Assembly: GCF_905171765.1 (NCBI RefSeq)
Contig: NC_053392.1
Location: forward strand, 32,976,192 to 33,040,191
Reading direction: 5' to 3'
Length of the DNA stretch: 64,000 bases
Origin: Bufo bufo
Lineage: Eukaryota > Chordata > Amphibia > Anura > Bufonidae
Shown in pieces: positions 41,257 to 53,266 of this stretch (positions are counted from its first letter, which is position 1; every line of letters begins with the position of its first letter). The notes below the pieces were generated by a model, which had not been told where the DNA came from, searched no databases, and saw nothing but the letters and a program-made list of their open reading frames with translations. Position numbers and translations under genes: made by a program.

Positions 41257-42223
41257 GCAGATTTCTTGCCACCGGAAACTCGTTTGCTTTGTTGCACTTC
41301 GAATTTTTACTTGGGAAATCAACGATTGCTAAACTCATTGTTGACACGTGTGAGCATATTTGGGAAACACTACAGTCAACAGTAATGCCACCCCCTACAT
41401 GTTTCAGGAAGCAGTGCAGTTTCCCAACTGTATCGGTGCCCTTAATGGGAAACATGTGCATGTGAAGAAGCCACCGAACTCAGGGTCCCGATACTACTAT
41501 TACAAGCATTTTTTTTTTTGGTTGTGCTTTTAGCTGTTGCAGACACTTCCTACCGCTTTGTGATTGTAGATATCGGGGCCTAACGAAGTGCTGCATATGC
41601 TCGCATCTTCAGAATAGGTCTGTGGCTTCCGAACAACCAGCTGGAGCTTCCAGAACCATCCCAAATTCCTGGATCTTCTTGCCCACCTGCACCTTATGTT
41701 TTTGTGGCTGATGAGGGCTTTCGCCTGAGCCAAAATGAGCCAAAATGTTTTGCTGCCATTTGCAAGACGGGGCTTAGACACCAGGAGAAGAATATTTCAT
41801 TACAGACTTTCGAGAGCACGGTGGTACGTCAAATTTGCTTTTGGCATCTTGACATCCAAATGGAGAGTGCTTTTAACAACCATGCAATTGGCACCTCAAA
41901 ATGCGCAGGCTGTTATAAAAGCATGCATTGTGTTACATAATTTTTCAAGGAGCTATGATGTGCCAATAGACCCTGATGTAGAATCTATGTTTTCAACTGC
42001 CCCCATTCATTCAGTTTGTCAGTCTACCTCCAGACCAGGGATTGCTGGACTTCGGAACCGAGATGTGTTTGCAGACTATTTCATGTCTGCTGAGGGAGTT
42101 GTCCCTTGGCAGCGACAATGTATGCGACAACAGTACTTTGTCCAAAATAAGCAAGAGATTTTATTTCCTGCTTATTTTGGCCAAAGTGCCAACCAATACC
42201 TCATTCTGCTTTATGCATTGTGA
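41257..42223 (+). pseudogene. PIF/Harbinger transposase, decayed
   Basis: In several frames the sequence follows a HARBI1-like DDE nuclease: [38 protein letters not shown] and RLSRARWYVKFAFGILTSKW, then VLHNF. The first catalytic aspartate (normally in GA-I-D-G) is asparagine at 41444-41446. The second is kept (41710-41712). The glutamate (normally V-E-N-A-F-G) is lysine at 41831-41833. A stop follows YRFVIVDIGA near 41581, and at least two frameshifts are present. It is therefore dead. It converges with the companion gene at 42904-43680. Confidence 0.88.
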
Positions 42224-42903
42224 TTCATTCAAATTAAAGTCGTGTATCCTAATTGACTTGTGTGTCAAATGTCTGTCGAAACAACATTACATGCTTTAGC
42301 ACAGATCACGTAGTGGCCATTGATATGTTAAAACAAATACCAATCCTATTTCAAATTAAAATACAATATGGGTGAAAGATTCAAACATTAAAATAACCCA
42401 AGCCCCAGGCCCTGCATATTCTAAAGTAAATAATTGTTGGGCCCAAAACAATGTCATGTCATAAACATTTTGGGGATGGGGGTGACCAGGTAACGGGATA
42501 CAGACAAAGTTAAGTTTCATGACATTTAAACACCTGACATGATTTTTCCGGGAAGTCAGACTGGAATTATGAGAACACATAATGCTTATTAAATGACCCT
42601 ATCACTAAGATGATTCAAACAAAAGTTACCAACTGGCAGGCTTGCCATACCACACATTGGTAAGCCAGGCTACATCACCCATACAGGACCCATCTAAGGA
42701 TGCTTAGGAAGAGTAAGTATGCTTAAAGTGCTTTGCAGCTGAAACTGATCCCTCCATTGTGCAATGGTCAGAGTTAACATTTAACCACAAAAGAGAATAC
42801 ATGCTCAGGTATTTGTTTGATTAACCAAAAATATGCAGTGCTAAACAATTTGTACTTTAAGGTCCTGGAACAGTAGACCACAAAAACAACAGAAATATGG
42901 CTT
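42224..42903. other. Inter-gene region of the Harbinger element
   Basis: It lies between the 3' ends of two convergent Harbinger genes. No ORF is convincing and element termini are not identified. Confidence 0.4.
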
Positions 42904-43680
42904 TTACTCAAATAACTCCTCTGACCCACTTCCACCACCAGTGTCAGGAGGAGCCATGCCCATTGAGTGTTGAGTGTTTTGGCTTTGAGTTGGGGCTGAA
43001 ATTGGAGGATTCACATTTGGACCTGAGTAGCTGGGTCCACGTGCAGGGAGGGGGGCATATGGATCCTGAGGCCAGTAATGAGAGCCCGGGTAAGGAACAT
43101 TGGCTTCATAAGGATTTGGGGGGGCACCACAGAACATTGGCCTATAGTATGGCCGATAAGGTGGAGGGGGGTTGAGAATGCACAGGTGGAGCATTTGGTT
43201 CACGCGGAATAGGCTGGGTGGAAATATGACCAAATAAACGCCATTGCTCAAATGCTTTAAACACCTCCTCTGGATTATTTGGGGGTGTACATGCATCTAG
43301 TACTATTTGAAAAGCACCACGAATGCAATTTTGAAGATGAGCTGGTACCTCCCGGAGTTGAGGGGCTAGACTTTTAAGAAAGCCAACATTGTCATCTTCC
43401 GGAGTGGTGTAGCTTAAATAATCAAGGACCCTTTGGTCAACATGGACTGGTGCATTATTTAGACTGCTACGCCTGGAGGAGGCTGGTTGTTGAGCTGGCC
43501 TTGCTGGAGCAGGAGTGGGCACCTCGGAGGGAACTTCCGTTGCTCCTGTGCTGCCAGTATCCCGGGCTATGTCTCCTCCCTCGCCCAAAGAATCCCTTCT
43601 CCTGGTTTGGGATGGCCCAGAAATCCCCTCTTCTTCAGGGAATTCATCCTGGAGGTTGTCTTTAGTTCTAACGAGACAAG
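42904..43680 (-). pseudogene. Harbinger companion protein (Myb/MADF-like), C-terminal exon
   Basis: On the minus strand, a segment from about 43672 follows a candidate splice acceptor (TTGTCTCGTTAG). It encodes an acidic/serine-rich stretch, then QRVLDYLSYTTPEDDNVGFL and CIRGAFQIVLDACTPPNNPE, resembling the region after the DNA-binding domain in Harbinger Myb/MADF-type partners. After a frameshift near 43165 it continues into a Pro/Tyr-rich tail (PPPPYRPYYRPMFCGAPPNP). In active Harbingers the partner carries the transposase into the nucleus and binds the termini. The N-terminal DNA-binding exon is not found here. Confidence 0.72.
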
Positions 43681-43875
43681 ACAAGGCACAATATGCTAAC
43701 ATTATTGTGGAAAAATCAAAAATCTTACAAATATCCAACAAGTTCAAAAAGTTTGTATCTCTCTCAGTATCTCACAAACATTTAAAGGGTAGGTCATCAA
43801 TATCAGATTGGTGGGGGTCTGTCACATGTCACCCCCGACAACAGAGAGGTTGGCGTTTGGTCTAACATTATATTT

Positions 43876-44660
43876 AGAGATGAGCGAATTTCCGCTTATG
43901 AAATTCTTTCACACTTTGTTTTGTGGTAAAAGTTGAATTGCGTTATGGATTCCATTATCACGGACCATAACGCAATTCTATGACAGAATGCATAACGGAA
44001 TGCCTTTAGAGGCATTCCGTTATTTATTCTGTCATAATAGAAGTCTATGGCCTGCATAATTGATCCATCCCGTTTCCGTTATGCAGGGGAATCCACCTGT
44101 CTGTGAAAATCGGATGGCATTTTTCACGGACCCATAGACCTGCATGGATGTTTGCAGTTCGGGACACGGCAGAAAGTAATGCATGCATCCGTGCCTTTTT
44201 GTGGACACACGGCCCACAGAAAAACACGGAAATGTGAACTAACATATTTAAATGAATGGATTTGTGAAAAATGCGTACAGCATACGTCAGTGAAAAACTG
44301 AAATGTGGAAGAGGCCTTAAGGAGATGGAGTACTGTGGAGGTCACTGTTAAAGGGGCGGCACTCTGGAGGTCCCTGTTAAAGGGGTCTGATGCTGTTGGG
44401 GTCATTGGTAAAGGGACAGGCACTGTAAAGGTTACTGTTAGGGGGGCAGGGTGTGTAGGTCCTTCTGCTAATAAAAAATAAATGAAAAGAGATATCAAGT
44501 TTTCCTAGGAGTCCAGATGGGGTTATATACCAACTTTCAGAGCAATTGGAGCAAGTTTGGTTTGGCCCGAATTGATTCAGGTCTGAATTGAACTTTTTTT
44601 AAAATTCCGCAAAAATTCTGTGACCAAAACAAATCTCGAGTGGTTCACTCATCTCCATTA
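43876..44660. mobile_element. Composite hAT MITE
   Basis: The first 210 bp match the MITE at 40377 (TAGAGATGAGCGAATTTCC; GCGTTATGGATTCCATTATC), and the block ends GGTTCACTCATCTCCA, a hAT-like terminus. In between lie a fragment with ACACGGCCCACAGAAAAACA and a degenerate ~33-bp tandem at about 44330-44450 (CTGTTAAAGGGG units). The 8-bp duplication is not clear. Confidence 0.65.
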
Positions 44661-45512
44661 TACTGTAATTAAATACAGGTGAAATAATGCTTCATACAGT
44701 TTTGCTTAATAAACTGTGGCCGTCATATGTGTCACCCCAATATCTGTGGTAGTCATTTTATTCTGTGTCTTGTACAGTGTGGCTTTGGGTTGGGTCACTT
44801 TCGAGACCAGTGTGAAAATAGGGGCAGGGTCTTAGCCTATTATGCGGGCAGTCATCACAGACACCCCATTAGGCAGGAAACACCAGTATCGGGGAGCCGT
44901 ATTCCTATACAATTGGAGCTCAAATGTAAGCTGATTAAGCAGGGGTTACTAGTTACTAGTTACTAGTACTCTAGCGTCAATTAGACACCTTCTTAGTCTT
45001 CAGGGGGAAACATTCATAACAAGCAATTACAATCCAAAATCTAATAACACAATAAACATCTCAGAGGTATCTTAAGGGATTACTTTTTGCCTTATAAAAA
45101 TTGCCAAAATCAATGATAACACAAAGGCAGACACTGAAGACACCTTCCATGCAGATGGTATGCATTATATCATAGACATTTAGACAGTGCTACATCTACT
45201 GTATATGATAAGGGCTTCCAACCAGCACCAATATAGCAGGGTGTTGTCAATGATCTCCTAAAAAAACAATGCAGCACAACATTCTGAAACATATCATAAT
45301 CTTTAGTATCAAAGGATAAAATAAAGCCATACTTATACAGATGTAGGAGAACACGTGGAAACAATCTACAGGTAAATCACAGTATTCATCTCTAGTGCGG
45401 TACTCTGGAAACCGCACTCTGGAAACCGCACTCGGCTTTTTTCCTCTGTTGAACGCAGCAATAAATATATTTTAGCGCAATTTCTCCCTGTATATCTGTT
45501 TCAAATCATTAT
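44661..45512. other. No gene seen
   Basis: It includes four tandem TTACTAGT-type units at about 44945-44970 and a 14-bp duplication (CTCTGGAAACCGCA) at about 45403-45435. Nothing else is recognisable. Confidence 0.35.
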
Positions 45513-45520
45513 TTCCGGGC

Positions 45521-45802
45521 ATGGGTGTAGCAGTCGCTACTGGGCCCCAGAGCCATAGGGGGCCCAAAACCCTGCATAAGAAGACACTGGTATTATAGAA
45601 AGTGCATGCTGGTTAATTTACACCTATGGCTGGAGGGGAGGGCTTAAGGTCAAGAATTTAGCATGGGGGGGCGCCATTTAAAGTTTTGCCTCAGGCAGCA
45701 TGAAGGCTATGTGCTTCCCTGCCCCTGGCACAAAGCACTGAGGGAAGGGGGCCCAAGCTGAACTCTTGAACCAGGGCCCACGAGCCTTTAGCTACACCCC
45801 TG
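45521..45802. mobile_element. Short hAT MITE
   Basis: Ends are CATGGGTGTAGC at left and, read inward from the right, CAGGGGTGTAGCTA. Flanking 8 bp TTTCCGGG (45513-45520) and TTTCCAGG (45803-45810) agree at seven positions. The body is 282 bp with no gene. Confidence 0.85.
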
Positions 45803-45901
45803 TTTCCAGGATGTCTTGTCATCTTCTGGTCATGCCAGAGCATCTTCATAGTGATAAGGTCAGGACTTTGACAGAGTCGTCACAAAACCTTCCCTCCACT
45901 A

Positions 45902-46153
45902 ACCCCAAACCATAATGCTCCTTTCACCTGCCCCAAAACATAATGCTTCTTCAACCAGCCTCAAACCATGATGCTCTTTCCACCGGGCCCAAACCATGAT
46001 GCTCTTTCCACCAGGCCCAAACCATGTTGCTCCTTTCACCAGGCCCAAACCATAATGCTCCTTTCAGCTGCTCCAAAACATAATTTTTCTTCAACCAGCC
46101 TCAAACCATGATGCTCCTTTCACCAGGCCCAAACCATGATACTTCCTCCACGA
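45902..46153. repeat. 28-bp tandem repeat, nine copies
   Basis: Units such as GCCCAAACCATGATGCTC plus a ten-base TTTCCACCAG-type end repeat exactly every 28 bp, with substitutions but no indels I can see. The constant length makes this a well-phased array. Confidence 0.92.
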
Positions 46154-47340
46154 TGCATCATATTTGGTATGTGGCTTTGATGTTTTTGTGCAGTTGCAGT
46201 TTTGTGCATACAGTTGTGCATTTGTGCTAAAGTTCAACTTTTGTATCATCTGTCCATAGTACATTTTCCCAGAAGCATTTTGTAACATACCTGGGCAAAA
46301 TTGGGACATACTATCCAGTTATATCTATGGAGTTTTTTTCACTTACTTCAGAATTTCCCTTTGTGCTTTTGCTTTCTTAACAGGACCCATTCCGGGAGAC
46401 AGTAGCATCAGTGCTGAATTTTCTCTATTCTTAGATAACTTGTGGTTTGATGTACACCCTGGGCTTATCAATGCAGCCTTTCCATCCTCATGCATCTCTG
46501 TGACATGTCTTCTGAGATCTTCTGAGGTCTTATGAACATTGTTTGCATCAAGGCATGGTTTCACACTAACCAAACATTCTTGGAAAGAAACACTGATTTG
46601 ACAGGAACCAGGCTTTGTGTGCCTTTATTTAAAGTTAAAGTATCTGTGAAACCTACACTTCAATTCTACTTAATTGAAGCAGTGTTTGCCAATTAGAATT
46701 TGGTGAAATCATTAGCACCAGGTTCACTTACTTTTTCTCCTTGCTCTGAGAATCTTTGCTCAATGTGCTTTATAAAAGACTGGAACTGTACATTTTATTA
46801 GTAATGTCTGCAGAAATCCAGGTTATTAGAATTCATTTTTCTTATAACTATAATTTTCCTGATAAATCAAATAAATAGTCACCTATGTTCTACAGGGATT
46901 GTTAGATTCCATCAGAGTAGGGTCCTGAGTGAAGAACCCTGGCTCTGATATCTATTCGACCTTCATGAAATATGAAGCATTAGAAAACGTACTTAAAATG
47001 TAAAACATTTTTGACTGCAAATTCCTCTAGCTTTTTGCCTTCCCGAGAAAAAAATTAAAAGTACGTTTATAATAATCCACAAAATGTAATAATCCATTAT
47101 TTCTCCATCACAGGAATCTAGATATGTGGAGGTGGGAAGATGATGGAAGCAAAGCCCCTTTGGCTTTTTACATTCCCAAAAGGGGCATTACTGGGTTACT
47201 TTTTGGAGCCGTTAATGTGGCTCATATGGCATCATTGCAGTGGACATTTTTAAATTTCTTACTTTTTTACTTTTACACTCTAGCTGTATAAGAGCTTGTT
47301 TTTTGAGGGACAAGGTGCTCTTTCTAATTGTATAATTAAA
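46154..47340. other. Unclassified repetitive sequence
   Basis: A 76-codon minus frame at 46573-46343 (KTSEDLRRHVTEMHEDGKAA) has a helix-turn-helix-like feel but I cannot place it. The rest is A/T-rich. Confidence 0.3.
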
Positions 47341-47567
47341 TATTGAATAGAGATGAGCGAATCAAAGTTGACGAAGTGGAATTCGATCCGAATTTCAGGA
47401 AGAATTCGATTCGAACCGATTCCGAATTTCCTCACTCTTCATGGTAAGTAATGAATCACATTTTTCCTAAAATGGCTGCTGCACGTGTGAGGACATGGAG
47501 CAAGGAACTGTGGAAACGCGGGGACACCCATAATGCCATACATGCAGCCAATCAGCAGCCAGCCCTG

Positions 47568-47589
47568 TGATGTCACAGCCCTATAAATA
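47568..47589 (+). promoter_or_regulatory. CRE-like and TATA motifs of BED-hAT
   Basis: TGATGTCACAGCCCTATAAA: CRE-like element at 47568-47575 and TATAAATA at 47582-47589, with CAGCCAATCAGC at 47545-47556 as a CCAAT box. Confidence 0.72.
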
Positions 47590-48142
47590 GCCTCAGCCAT
47601 CTTGGATTCTGCCATTTTCCAGTGTAGTTAGTGCAGGGAGAGACGTCAGCAGGCGCTAGGGACAGTGCTAGAAAAAACTTCATAGTGCTTAAAAAACAAT
47701 TTACAAGTTCAGGGAAAGATTATTCAAGGTGTAGGGAAAGGATAGGGAGGAATCATTCCACAATCCTATTACACCTTGCTGAACTGACTGGGGATCCAAA
47801 TTGCCATTATACAGCTCTGTAATTCCAGCAAACCGTTCTTGTTATTGGGGTGCAAGTGCTGTGTGATACAGCCATTAACAGGGTTATTACAAGGAAATAT
47901 TTATACATCTTATTTGCCCTTGTGCGGTGCAGTTATATGTTCTAAAGCATTTTTTGGCTTGTATTAGTAGGAAGAAAAGGGCTTATTAGCCGTTTTGTGG
48001 TGAAGTGAGAAATTACAACCCTTTTTGGCGTGTATTAGTGAGGGGAAAAAGTGGCCTATTAGCCGTTGTGTGGTGAAGTGAGAAAATTAGACTTTTTTGG
48101 GGTGTTTTAATTTCCTTTTTATTTATTTATTTAATCTAACAG

Positions 48143-51100
48143 TATATCAGACAGAGAAGTGCCAGGCCCTGCACAGGGGAGTGGCAGAGACCTAAATGTT
48201 TCTGGCGCAGGCAGAGGTCGCAGCAGAGTAAGGGGGCGTGGCATCAGGGGTCGCAGTGAGAGGCCTGAGCTACCGGTGTCATCTAGCAGTCATGTCTTGA
48301 CCAGCAACCCAGCGGTTCTTTAATGGTTGACTCGGTCATCCACTTAGTCTAAAGTGACATCAGACACCCCCAGCCAGGAGTCGGTGGGTTCGTCAGGCAC
48401 AACCCTTAGTTGGCATGGCCCGGGAGCAGGCCCTGTGCCCTCACCTGTCCTCAACCTGCCTCTGTCCATTTCTGTTCCCTCAGCCAGAGAAGTATTATAT
48501 GCTCAGCTAGGACGAGCTACCAAAGGACAGTCAGCAGCTACTGGCCAGCCAAGATGTGGAGGAGAAATCAGCCGCTTCCGCCACTAGGCGAGCAAGTACT
48601 GATGAGGAGCGTGGCATGGGAGCTGGTGTTGCCAGCGGTGAGGCTCCTGACCCAGAGACAGTTGAGGAGGACATCACTGACATGCAGTCAGTACTCAATG
48701 ATGTTGATGTAGCTGATCGCACCGGAGACAGGTGAATTAGGGGCTTCATCATCATCTGGAGAAGAGGGTGGCAGCAAGTCGCTAGCGTGGCCGGAAGTCA
48801 ATAGACTGGCAGCAGCAGGAGGTCATTAGCCAAACATGCCTGGGGTAGACCACCCGCTTCGCAGGAGCCTACCTACCCGGATAGTAGTGGTGCACAGGTT
48901 CACGGAAGCAGCAGCAGTAGCAGTCAGGCAGTGTGTATTGTTGGGGGTAAAATCACCTACTCGGTGGAGTAGCAGTATTTTATTAAGCTGCCGGAGGAAG
49001 TGAACATGGCCATATGTAGAATCTGTGGGCAGAAGGTGAAGCATAACCAGGGTGCCACGGCCCTGCGTCAACATAAGCAGCGTCACCATAAAGTGGCCAT
49101 AGAGAACTGTGGCTCCAATATGGTGGTCCAGCCTGCCACAGCAACCGCTGCATCACCCAGTGGCACACCGCACCCGGTTTCAGGCAGTCAAGGCTCCACC
49201 ACCTCAGCCGAAGGGAGCTGTCTGTCCTTCTCATCATCTGCTGGTCCTGATGCTCCTGCTCCTCCTCCTCCTCCTACTCCTTGTCAGTCATTCCGTCAGC
49301 AATCGATCACCGAAGCGATTGCCAAGAGACAACAGTATGCGTGCACACATCCAACGGCACAGAAGCTGAATGTGCTCCTGTCCAAGTTGCTGGTGCTGCA
49401 GTCCCTCCCTTTTCAAGTGGTGGACTCTGCACCTTTCAAAGAACTGATGGTTTGTGCCGAGCCAAGGTGGAGAGTCCCAATCCATCATTTCTTTGCCAAA
49501 AAGGCAGTACCAGCCCTGCACACACATGTAGAACAGAAGGTGGGACAGTCCTTGAGCCTGTCGGTGTCTGCCAAAGTGCACGGCAGTGCCGACGAGTGGA
49601 GCTGTAACTACGGTCAGGGACAATACATGTCCTTTGCGGCCTTCTGGATAAATGTGGTTCCTGCCCAGCCACACCAGCAACTTGGTCAGGTGACGCCGCT
49701 TCAGCCTCCACATTCTCACGTCGTTGGTCCTGCCACAATGTCCACCTATGCCTCCACATCCTCCGCCGTATCCTCAGCCTCCACTGCAGGGACCATTTAA
49801 AGTGCCCCTCCAGCATACCACATGTGCAGGGCACGGCGGTGTCACGCTGTTCTGCACCTCGTTTCCCTGGGCAAACTGAGTCACACAGAGGAGGATCTGC
49901 TCCTTGTCGTTCATCAAGAATTCGAACCCTGGCTTTCTCCGTGACAATTGAAAATCGGAACCATGGTGACAAACAATGGGAAGAACTTGGTGTTGGCGCT
50001 ACGTCAAGGAGGGCTGAGCCATGCACCCTGCATGGCACACATGTTCAATCTGGTTGTCAAGCGGTTCCTGAAGTCTTCCACCCATCTGCAAGACATCTTA
50101 AATATGGCCAGGAAACTTTGCATGCACTTCAGCCACTCGTACACAGCAAAGCACACACTCCTTGAGCTTCAGCGGCAGAACAGCATCCCACAACATAGGC
50201 TGATATGCAACGTTTCTACCCGTTGGAATTCCACCCCCTATATGTTAAACCGACTATACGAACAGAGAAAGGCCATGAACGTTTTCTTAATGATCCAAGC
50301 GGACAGGAGTACACCCCTGTGTAACTTCGATGTCACCCAGTGGCAGCTCATGCGTGACACCTACCGTTTGCTCAGGTCCTTTAAGGAGGCCATGTTATTT
50401 GTCAGTCGCCAGGACTACGAGATCAACAACGTAATTCCACTGCTTCATGTCCTGGAACAGATGCTGGCAAATCTGGCTGGTCAGAGGAATGGAGAAGTGG
50501 TGCCTAGATCTCACAGCCACATGAGCCCTGTGGGGGCTGAATTGAAGGAGGAGGAGGACATTGGAGCACAAGCAATGTGTAGCGAAATGGGTGGTTATTC
50601 TACACAGGTGACAGGAGAGGAGAATCAGTAGCTGAGAGGGAGGACAAACTAAACTACTATAGAGACATCCTATGTAGTCAGTTGGCCGCTGCCTATCTGC
50701 GCCTTCGTCCATCCTTTCGCAGGTCTGACCGGGGGCGGGGGGCCCTCTGCGCTCAAGTTTCTCTGCCATGGCTGCTATTGCTGTGGCAGGGTGGGGTGGG
50801 GGGGTAGGAGCAGTTCCAGCTCCATCAGCAGCAACTTCAGTCTAGAGTCGCTGATGATCAGCTTTCTTGACCCGCCTAGTGAAGAAACTACTCAGCAGCA
50901 GCATCTAGACCTGGAGCAGAACCTGAACCAGTAGATGATGGCATATTTGGACAGCACCCTGCCACCCCACATTGAAGATCAGCTGGACTACTGGTCAGCC
51001 AAACTGGATTTGTGGTCGCAACTGGCCGAGTTTGCCCTGGAAAAGCTGTCCTGCCCGGCCGGTAGTGTGGCATCAGAGCGTGTGTTTAGTGCGGGGGGCC

Positions 51101-51210
51101 ATAGTTACCCCAAGAAAAGCTTGCCTGTCCACCCAAAATGTGGAGAGACTGACCTTTGTCAAGATGAATCAGGCATGAATCAGCCAGGATTTCCACCCCC
51201 CAATGCCTGA
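48143..51210 (+). pseudogene. BED-hAT transposase, near full length but broken
   Basis: The N-terminal start is ATA at 48145, not ATG, and stops interrupt the acidic N-terminal region. From 49006 a 266-codon frame carries the BED finger (ICRICGQ, then QHKQRHHKVA), KRQQYACTHPTAQKLNV and HHFFAKKAVPALHTHVEQK. It stops at 49800. The core resumes at 49960-50631: CMAHMFNLVVKRFL, STRWNSTPYMLNRLYEQRKA, FDVTQWQLMRDTYRLLRSFK. The C-terminal dimerisation motif is at 50938-51120 (LDYWSAKLDLW, CPAGSVASERVFSAGG), and a frameshift before VERLTFVKMNQA ends the match. BED-hAT transposases cut and paste their element with 8-bp duplications. This copy cannot make a whole enzyme. Confidence 0.9.
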
Positions 51211-51394
51211 TGCTTCAGACTAGATCATCCATGGTACCACACCAACACTTTGACAAAAGAGACCGGTTTCTTCTGGTTACATGTCTCAGCTACTATTCTA
51301 ATGCTGCCACCTGCCTGATGCCACACATCTGATGCCAAGTGCTCTTTCTTTCACCCACCATCTTCAGCTGGTACTCATATTTCCATCCACCTCC

Positions 51395-51700
51395 CCACTC
51401 TGTCACCGGGTCACTCTGTGGTCTCCTGATGCTGCTGCCACCTCCACACTATGTCACCTTGCCACTCTGTTGTCTCCTGATGCTGCTGCTACCTCCACAC
51501 TATGTCACCTTGCCACTCTGTCATCTCCTGATGCTGCTGTCATCTCCACACTATATCACCTTGCCACTCTGTGGTCTCCTGATGTTGCTTCTGCCACCTC
51601 CACACTGTCATTGTGCCGCTCTGCGGCCTCCTGATGCTGCTGCCACCTCCACACTCTGTCATTGTGCCACTCTGTGGCCTCCTCCTGATTTTCCCACCCT
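51395..51700 (+). repeat. 3' minisatellite of BED-hAT, about six units
   Basis: Units of about 55-60 bp: CACCTTGCCACTCTGTGGTC, TCCTGATGCTGCTGC, CACCTCCACACTATGT. Homologous to the expanded array at 33040-34260. Confidence 0.9.
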
Positions 51701-52484
51701 CCCCACTTCACGACCGTGCCACTATTTTGCCTTTCAGCCTGGCTGACATCATCATTTGTTTGACCCTTCTTTTGATCTTTTAGAAGGAATGAAACATGAG
51801 ATGCACAACAGATCCTCTCTGTGTAGCAGCTGTAAGGCCTGTATGGTCCCATCAGAATTGGCTTGTGATTTGGTAGCCAAAAGCAGGAGTGGGTATAAAA
51901 CACAGAAGACATGCAAATATTCCATTCACTTGTCATCTCTGTTTTGGATCCACTCCTGTTTTTTTTGGCATTAGCAATGGACTGATGGATTACTGACCAA
52001 ATGCTGACTGAGTGAAGGTGGATGCTCAACAGACAGGATCCGTTTTTTGGGGGTTATTGTTCTGAAAGATCGGGGGCTCTACTTGTATAAGCGTTTAATA
52101 GAACAGGTTCTGTAGACATCTACATGGAATCAGCTGACGACGCTGTAAAAGGACTGCGCTTCTTCTTCGCGCTACATCGACCTGTAAGGCTGAGTTCATA
52201 CTTGAGTTTTTTGGTCAGTTTTGGGCTCGTGACTGCCCAAATAAGTGAAATGTGCAGTGATTCTAAGAGCAACGCCTGTCATCTGCATGTCATATTGACT
52301 CACAGTATAATTTCACTACCACAGCAGACTCCCTATGCGTGTTACTGCAAGGCACAGTGTTCTACACCACTATAAAGGCTCTCTGCAGTCAGGAAATAGC
52401 CATTTTTTAACACGATTGGCAGCGAATAAATTTCGATCGAACCGACCAGCCGAATCGAATTTTGGAAAAATTCACTCATCTCTA

Positions 52485-52826
52485 AACAGAACACTTCCAC
52501 CAGATATGGGACATGGTCCGCTCCTCTAGTCCACAGCACCAGCAGTGGTCTTAGACCGCGGGGAAGAGGCAATCCAAAAGGGCCGGGACCCTATACCATC
52601 TTGTTAGGACTTTATAGTTGATTTCTTGGGCCTTACATGAGATGGACACTTTATGACAGAGAGTGAAGGCCTGATGCCATGCTGTTGTTGGGAAAGATTG
52701 ATGAATTTCTTTCTCCCAGCCCACTGTAAAACAGGGGGGTTGCTGCCCCCAAGAGTACAGCACCAGACCATATATAATAGAGTTTACTTGTTTTTTAATT
52801 GCTTTTAGAATTCTAAGAATATCTTT
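52485..52826. other. No gene seen
   Basis: A 146-codon minus frame spans this and the neighbouring MITE but has no recognisable motif and crosses the MITE boundary, so I do not call it a gene. Confidence 0.4.
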
Positions 52827-52829
52827 TAA

Positions 52830-53255
52830 GGGTACTTTCACACTTGCGTTGTTGGATTCCGGCAGGCAGTTCCGTTGCCAGAAATGCCTGCCGGATCCGG
52901 CAATCCGTATGCAAACGGATTGTATTTGTTTCTGAATGCTGATCTGTCTGACAAATGCATTAAAATACAGGATCTGTCTCTCCAGTGTCATCCGGAAAAA
53001 GGATCCAGTATTTATTTTTTCACATTTTTAAAAGTCTGCGCATGCGCACTTGGTACCGCATTCAGCATTAATACATTTCAATAGAAATGAATGCCGGATC
53101 TAGCAAGTGTTTCGTAATTTTGGCCGGGACTGAACTGAAGACATCCTGATGCATACTGAACGGAATGCTTTCCATTTAGAGTGCATTAGGACAAAACTGA
53201 AGCGTTTTTTTCTGGTAATGACCCCTCTAAATTTAATGCAAGTGTGAACGCACCC
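52830..53255. mobile_element. Harbinger-type MITE with TAA duplication
   Basis: Ends GGGTACTTTCACACTTGCG and, read inward from the right, GGGTGCGTTCACACTTGC. TAA flanks it at 52827-52829 and 53256-53258. The interior contains several CCGGCAGGCA/GCCTGCCGG-type palindromes. It ends 11 bp before the olfactory receptor frame. Confidence 0.87.
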
Positions 53256-53266
53256 TAAGAAAATTC

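Larger units (their letters stand above)
47348..52484 (+). mobile_element. BED-hAT element, longest copy
   Basis: It begins TAGAGATGAGCGAATC and ends TTCACTCATCTCTA, 5137 bp. Flanking 8-mers do not match, so the duplication is lost or the ends have shifted. Order: CCAAT/CRE/TATA promoter (47545-47589), leader repeats (about 47925-48110), the coding region (48143-51190), a six-unit 3' minisatellite, then 3' non-coding sequence. It serves here as the reference for the copies at 30005 and 58966. Confidence 0.88.

Noticed and set aside
43876..44660. A clean 8-bp duplication around the composite MITE
   Set aside because: ATTATATT and the right-hand sequence agree only if the terminus is shifted by one base, so I did not claim it.
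49006..50631. Possible domesticated ZBED-type host gene
   Set aside because: The frames are broken by stops and shifts, the start is lost, and terminal repeats of the hAT element surround it.
52551..52991. 146-codon minus-strand frame
   Set aside because: It crosses the boundary of a Harbinger-type MITE and shows no recognisable motif.
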